Shown here in pieces: positions 59,482 to 64,000 of a stretch of DNA of 64,000 nucleotides. Made by a program: the position numbers and the translations under genes. The notes under the pieces were generated by a model that saw only the letters and a list, made by a program, of their open reading frames with translations, ran no database searches and was not told the origin of the DNA. Where the stretch lies: NCBI RefSeq assembly GCF_902859855.1, contig NZ_CADIKH010000002.1, positions 1 through 64,000 on the forward strand, in the 5' to 3' direction. How positions within the stretch are numbered: the first letter of the stretch is position 1; each line of letters starts with the position of its first letter. Source of the stretch: Paraburkholderia humisilvae (GTDB lineage Bacteria; Pseudomonadota; Gammaproteobacteria; Burkholderiales; Burkholderiaceae).

Positions 59482-62400
59482 ATGTCGAATGTACCCAAAA
59501 GTCCCGTCGCTTCTGACGTGAAAACCACGCCCGAGCGAGGACCCGAAGAGTCGCGTGACGTGCGCGACGACGCACGACCGCCCCCGCAGCGCTCGCCCGG
59601 GCAGGCGCGTGCCCCGCAAGGTCGACGCGACGCACAAGCGGGTCCACGCAACGCGCAAGGTTCACGAGAGGCGCATACGCCGCGCGCGGCCGCACCGAAT
59701 CCGATCCCGCCGATTACGTTCCCCGAAGCGTTACCGGTGTCTGGTCGGCGCGACGAGATCGCGCGCGCGATTGCCGGCCATCAGGTCGTTATCGTGAGCG
59801 GCGAAACCGGTTCGGGCAAGACGACGCAGCTGCCGAAAATCTGCCTGTCGCTCGGGCGCGGTCTCGGCGCCGGCGGCAGCGGGCTGATCGGTCACACGCA
59901 GCCGCGCCGGATCGCCGCGTCCGCAACGGGCCGGCGCATTGCCGATGAACTGGGCACGCCGTTCGGCGAAGTGGTCGGCTACAAGGTGCGCTTCACCGAC
60001 AATCTCGCGCCGGGTGCGTCGGTCAAGCTGATGACGGACGGCATTCTGCTTGCCGAGACGCAAACCGACCCGCTGCTCAAAGCGTACGACACGCTGATCA
60101 TCGACGAAGCGCATGAGCGCAGCCTCAATATCGACTTTCTGCTCGGCTATCTGAAGGAAATCCTGCCGAGGCGGCCGGACCTGAAGCTGATCGTCACATC
60201 CGCGACCATCGATGCGGAGCGCTTTGCGCGACATTTCGCGAGCGGGGACCAGCCCGCGCCGGTGATCGAGGTGAGCGGGCGGTTGTATCCGGTCGAACTG
60301 CGTTATCGGCCGGTCGCCGAGGAGAGCGCGGCGGTCAAGTCCGCGCAAGGCACGCTGTCACGCGAGCGCGCGGAGCGCCAGAAATCGCAGCGCGAGACCG
60401 ACCGCGACCTGATCGACGCGATCGTCGATGCCGCCGACGAGCTGTGCCGCGAAGGCGCGGGCGACGTGCTCGTGTTTCTGCCCGGCGAGCGCGAGATTCG
60501 CGACGCCGCGGAAGCGCTGCGCAAGCATCATCCGCCGCACACCGAGATCCTGCCGCTGTTTGCGCGGCTCTCCGCGGCCGAGCAGGAGCGCGTGTTCCGG
60601 CCGTCGAACGCACGCCGCATCGTGCTCGCGACGAACGTCGCGGAAACGTCGCTGACGGTGCCGGGTATTCGCTATGTGATCGATACGGGTCTGGCCCGCG
60701 TGAAGCGCTATTCGTATCGCAACAAGGTTGAGCAGCTGCAGGTCGAGCCGATTTCACAAGCGTCGGCGAACCAGCGCGCGGGCCGCTGCGGGCGCGTTGC
60801 CGATGGCATTTGCATTCGTCTGTACGACGAAGCCGATTTCGCCGCGCGGGCGCGCTTCACCGACCCCGAAATTCTTCGTTCGTCGCTCGCTGCGGTTATT
60901 TTGCGGATGAAGTCGCTGCATCTGACGGAGATCGAGACCTTTCCGTTTATCGAGCCGCCGCCTGGCCGCGCGATCGCGGACGGCTATCAGCTGCTCAACG
61001 AGCTGGGCGCGGTCGACGACGACAATGCGTTGACACCGCTAGGGCGCGAGCTGGCGCGGCTGCCGCTCGATCCGCGCGTGGGGCGGATGATCCTCGCCGC
61101 GCGCGACCAGCAGGCGCTGCGTGAAGTGCTGATCATCGCGAGCGCGCTGTCGGTGCAGGACCCGCGCGATCGGCCGAGCGAAGCGCAGGAGCAGGCCGAC
61201 CAGGCGCATCGGCGTTTTGCCGACGAGCGCTCCGAATTTCTACAGTGGCCGAAGATCTGGGCGTGGTTCGAAGAAGCGATTGCGCATAAGAAGTCGAACC
61301 GGCAGCTCACCGACGCGTGCCGCGCGACCTTTCTGTCGCATCTGCGGCTGCGCGAATGGCGCGATGTGCACTCGCAGTTGCTGACTGTCGTGCGCGAGCA
61401 CGGCTGGCGGCTCAATGAGTCCGACGCGACCTTCGAGCAGATCCATCTCGCGCTGTTGACCGGGCTGCTCGGCAACCTCGGTCTCAAAGCGGACGACGAA
61501 CCGTATTTCCTCGGGGCGCGCGGCATCAAGTTCTATCTGTGGCCGGGCTCGGCGCTCGCGAAGAAAGCCGGGCGCTGGGTGATGGCCGCGGAACTCGTCG
61601 AAACGAGCCGGCTGTACGCGCGCGGCATCGCGAAGATCGAGCCGGAGTGGGTCGAAAAGGTCGGCGCGCATCTGCTGAAGAAGTCGCTGTCCGAACCGCA
61701 TTGGGAAAAGCGCGCGGCGCAGGTGAGCGCGTACGAGCGCGCGATGTTGTATGGCCTGCCGATCTATCACCGGCGGCGCGTCAGTTTCGGCAAGCAGGAC
61801 CCGGCGCGCGCGCGGGCGCTGTTTATTCGCGGTGCGCTGGTCGAAGGCGAATTCGACACGAAGCTTGCGTTCTTCGCGCACAACCGCAAGCTGCTCGCGG
61901 AGATCGAACAGCTCGAGCACAAGTCGCGCCGCCAGGACGTGCTGGTCGACGACGAATTGATCTTCGCGTTCTACGATAAGGCGATTCCACCGGGCATCCA
62001 CACCGGCGCCGCCTTCGAGCGCTGGTATCGCGATGAGCTGAAGAAGAGCAGCCAGCCGGAGGACAAGTCGCGCTTGCTGTATCTGTCGCGTGACGACCTG
62101 ATGCGCCACGAAGCGGCGGGCGTGACCACGGACCTGTTCCCGAAGCGGTTGACGATGGCGGGCAACGAGATGGCGCTCACGTATCACTTCGAGCCCGGCT
62201 CGCCGCGCGACGGCGTGACGCTCGCGGTGCCGCTCTATGCGCTCAATCAGATCGATGCGCGGCGCACCGAGTGGCTCGTGCCCGGCATGCTGAAGGAGAA
62301 GGCGCAACTCCTGCTGAAGTCGTTGCCGCAGAAGCTGCGCCGGCACGTCGTGCCGCTGCCGCAATACGCGGCGGGGTTCGCGGAACGTACGAGCGACGGC

Positions 62401-63657
62401 GCGCGCTTCGGCGCGGGCAGCCTCGTCGATGCGCTGATTGCAGACGTGCGCGGCGAGACGCAGGTCGCGCTCAAGCAATCGGACTTCAAGCTCGAAACCC
62501 TGCCCGCGCACCTGTTCATGAACTTCAAGGTGATCGACGAACACGGGCGGCAGCTCGCGATGGGGCGCAATCTTGCGCAGTTGCGCGCGGAGCTCGGCGG
62601 CGAAGCGCAGCAGCAGTTCCAGAAGCTGGCGGCGAGCGCGACGCTCGTCGATCAGGCCGGCGATGCGTTGAGCCGCGCAGTGGCTGGCACGGGTGCGGCG
62701 GGGGCGTTGAACACATCCAGGGCGTCGGACGCGGCGCGCAGCGCCGGTGGCACGCCCGTTCCGCATACGGCGCCGCAAGACACGGGCGCCGCGCCCGCCA
62801 CGGCGCTCTATGAAAACCTGACGACGTGGAACTTCGGCAAGCTGCCCGAACTGCTTGAAATTCGCCGGCGCGGGCAAACGCTGTACGGCTATCCGGCGCT
62901 TGTCGATCGCGGCACGCATTGCGATGTCGAAGTGTTCGATGCGCCGGACGAAGCGGCGCGAATTCATCGCGCCGGGCTGCGGCGGCTGTTCGCGCTGCAA
63001 TTGCGCGAGCCGATCAAATACCTCGAAAAGAATCTGCCGGGCGTGCGCGAAATGGCGATGCAGTTCATGGCGCGCGCGACCCAGGAAGAGCTGCGCGATC
63101 AGCTGATCGACACTGCGCTCGACCGCGCGTGCCTGCAAGACCCGCTGCCCGACGACGACGCGGCCTTTCACGCGCGGCGCGACGAAGGCCGCAGCCGGTT
63201 GACGTTGCTTGCCCAGGAAATCGCACGGCTTGTCGGACAGATTCTTAACGAGTACGCGACGGTGCTGAAAAAGCTTGCGCAGGCGAAGCCGTTCGCGGCG
63301 GCGTATGCGGATCTGCAGAGTCAGCTCGATGCGCTAGTCGGTAAGCGCTTCGTCGTCGATACTCCGTATGCGCAGTTGACGCATTTCCCGCGCTATCTGA
63401 AAGCGATCGGCTTGCGTATCGACAAGCTGAAAGCCGATCCGGCGCGCGATGCACGGCAATTCGCGGAGTTTCATCCGCTGCTGCAGCACTATCAGCGTGC
63501 GCTGGCGCAGCGAGGTGGCGTTGCCGATGCGCGGCTTGCCGAGTTTCGCTGGCTGCTCGAAGAACTGCGCGTGTCGCTATTCGCTCAGGAACTGCGCACG
63601 CCGATGCCGGTTTCGGTGAAGCGGCTGTATAAGGTCTGGGAATCGTTGCAGCGCTGA
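59482..63657 (+). CDS. hrpA: ATP-dependent RNA helicase HrpA
   Basis: A DEAH-box RNA helicase of 1391 residues, slightly longer than the 1300 of E. coli, where HrpA resolves stalled or collided ribosomes. After a disordered Arg/Pro-rich N-terminus (about 1-75) come Walker A GETGSGKTTQLPK, motif Ia TQPRRIAA, motif II DEAHER, motif III SATID, then motifs V and VI (TNVAETSLTVPGI, SANQRAGRCGR), the HA2/OB domains and the long C-terminal HrpA-specific region (DUF3418) with EWLVPGMLKEKAQLLLKSLP. ATG 59482 has no ribosome site but lies 8 nt after a TATAAT, which suggests a leaderless transcript. It is divergent from argA. Confidence 0.97.
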   Translation: MSNVPKSPVASDVKTTPERGPEESRDVRDDARPPPQRSPGQARAPQGRRDAQAGPRNAQGSREAHTPRAAAPNPIPPITFPEALPVSGRRDEIARAIAGHQVVIVSGETGSGKTTQLPKICLSLGRGLGAGGSGLIGHTQPRRIAASATGRRIADELGTPFGEVVGYKVRFTDNLAPGASVKLMTDGILLAETQTDPLLKAYDTLIIDEAHERSLNIDFLLGYLKEILPRRPDLKLIVTSATIDAERFARHFASGDQPAPVIEVSGRLYPVELRYRPVAEESAAVKSAQGTLSRERAERQKSQRETDRDLIDAIVDAADELCREGAGDVLVFLPGEREIRDAAEALRKHHPPHTEILPLFARLSAAEQERVFRPSNARRIVLATNVAETSLTVPGIRYVIDTGLARVKRYSYRNKVEQLQVEPISQASANQRAGRCGRVADGICIRLYDEADFAARARFTDPEILRSSLAAVILRMKSLHLTEIETFPFIEPPPGRAIADGYQLLNELGAVDDDNALTPLGRELARLPLDPRVGRMILAARDQQALREVLIIASALSVQDPRDRPSEAQEQADQAHRRFADERSEFLQWPKIWAWFEEAIAHKKSNRQLTDACRATFLSHLRLREWRDVHSQLLTVVREHGWRLNESDATFEQIHLALLTGLLGNLGLKADDEPYFLGARGIKFYLWPGSALAKKAGRWVMAAELVETSRLYARGIAKIEPEWVEKVGAHLLKKSLSEPHWEKRAAQVSAYERAMLYGLPIYHRRRVSFGKQDPARARALFIRGALVEGEFDTKLAFFAHNRKLLAEIEQLEHKSRRQDVLVDDELIFAFYDKAIPPGIHTGAAFERWYRDELKKSSQPEDKSRLLYLSRDDLMRHEAAGVTTDLFPKRLTMAGNEMALTYHFEPGSPRDGVTLAVPLYALNQIDARRTEWLVPGMLKEKAQLLLKSLPQKLRRHVVPLPQYAAGFAERTSDGARFGAGSLVDALIADVRGETQVALKQSDFKLETLPAHLFMNFKVIDEHGRQLAMGRNLAQLRAELGGEAQQQFQKLAASATLVDQAGDALSRAVAGTGAAGALNTSRASDAARSAGGTPVPHTAPQDTGAAPATALYENLTTWNFGKLPELLEIRRRGQTLYGYPALVDRGTHCDVEVFDAPDEAARIHRAGLRRLFALQLREPIKYLEKNLPGVREMAMQFMARATQEELRDQLIDTALDRACLQDPLPDDDAAFHARRDEGRSRLTLLAQEIARLVGQILNEYATVLKKLAQAKPFAAAYADLQSQLDALVGKRFVVDTPYAQLTHFPRYLKAIGLRIDKLKADPARDARQFAEFHPLLQHYQRALAQRGGVADARLAEFRWLLEELRVSLFAQELRTPMPVSVKRLYKVWESLQR

Positions 63658-63770
63658 TCCGCGTGGTTAGACTGCGCGTCGCGTGGGGTCGGGCGCAGGG
63701 CGGCGGCCGGCGCGATCGCGCGCGAAGCGAAACCTCGAAGCGACGTGAGGATGCGACGCGCGCAGCCTCC

Positions 63771-63812
63771 AAAAAAGGACGCGATGCCGTCAGACGAGGA
63801 AGCCGGCATCGC
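63771..63812 (-). terminator. distal intrinsic terminator of the right-edge gene
   Basis: On the minus strand GCGATGCCG and CGGCATCGC form the stem, followed by GTCC and TTTTTT. It backs up the proximal terminator. Confidence 0.75.
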
Positions 63813-63815
63813 GCC

Positions 63816-63850
63816 AAAAAGATGCAGGCACATGGGGGCATGCCTGCATC
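63816..63850 (-). terminator. proximal intrinsic terminator of the right-edge gene
   Basis: GATGCAGGCA and TGCCTGCATC form a perfect 10-bp stem around a 10-nt loop, followed on the minus strand by TTTTT. It lies 44 bp after the stop codon of the gene cut by the window edge. Confidence 0.85.
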
Positions 63851-63893
63851 CGTCCCGCCAATCCCTCCCAGGCTTTGGCGGGGGCAGACGCGC

Positions 63894-64000
63894 TTACCAG
63901 TGCGTGCCGGCGCCAAGCGCCACGCCCGCTTCGCCGCGCGAGCTCGCGGTGCCTTGCACCCGGTACGCCCACGTGCCGGTTTCCGACAGTTGCGACACGC
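63894..64000 (-). CDS. C-terminal fragment of a probable YadA-like trimeric autotransporter
   Basis: Only the last 34 codons and the stop (TAA at 63894-63896) are in the window. They encode SQLSETGTWAYRVQGTASSR followed by GEAGVALGAGTHW, ending in an aromatic residue. This matches the last two strands of the YadA anchor of Burkholderia trimeric autotransporters (W-x-(Y/V)-R/K..., G-(V/A)-G-(V/A)-G-x-G-x-x-W). The short length limits certainty; another beta-barrel protein is possible. The gene runs off the right edge. Two terminators follow it. Confidence 0.5.
   Translation of the reverse strand, partial: VSQLSETGTWAYRVQGTASSRGEAGVALGAGTHW

Noticed and set aside
61240..63171. A 643-codon frame antisense to hrpA
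   Set aside because: Typical mirror frame of a GC-rich gene, rich in Arg and Gln, with no domain; the hrpA product matches its family throughout.

Overview
The window looks like chromosomal DNA of a high-GC betaproteobacterium of the family Burkholderiaceae, most likely Paraburkholderia or a close relative. Evidence is the GC-rich third codon positions, a double-length UvrA, the adjacent DUF2844/DUF3443 pair, a Met-x-Lys-Asp-x repeat protein, tandem DUF1328 genes and a betaproteobacterial-style argA-yggX operon. No phage, transposase, integrase, rRNA or CRISPR array is visible. The genus is inferred.

Left part (1-17.5 kb). A fused double UvrA lies behind a perfect LexA-type box. A self-contained TonB operon follows (receptor, ExbB, ExbD, TonB) with a Zur-like box upstream. 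Then come a glutathione S-transferase, a higBA toxin-antitoxin pair with an operator inside its promoter, an alpha/beta hydrolase and a cystine-type ABC importer.

Surface locus (17.5-25 kb). An HMW1C-type cytoplasmic N-glycosyltransferase is divergent from a YadA-like trimeric autotransporter carrying 11 N-X-S/T sequons, followed by an OmpA-like lipoprotein. Together they read as a glycosylated adhesin system. A DUF2844/DUF3443 pair follows; the DUF3443 lipoprotein has two aspartic-protease-like motifs.

Central housekeeping and stress part (25-41 kb). It holds bamC, lactate permease, small surface lipoproteins, thiC with a TPP riboswitch, a cytochrome b561/molybdopterin oxidoreductase pair broken by one missing base, two DMT exporters, and a cluster of entericidin, two DUF1328 proteins and a ferritin-like protein.

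Transport and RNA part (41-50 kb). A LacI-controlled ABC importer operon ends in a metallophosphoesterase. Beside it is a tRNA-Leu(UAA) gene split at the anticodon by a 298-nt group I intron, the most striking feature here. A hicAB pair follows, with a palindromic operator and a terminator-like hairpin between toxin and antitoxin.

Right part (50-64 kb). This holds a second GST, a disulfide oxidoreductase, a cupin, a TMEM175-like channel, a YfcE-type phosphoesterase, a PRC-barrel protein, a ProP-like symporter, yggX, argA and hrpA. argA and hrpA face away from a shared palindromic -10 element and both may be leaderless. The right edge cuts a gene ending like a YadA-type anchor.
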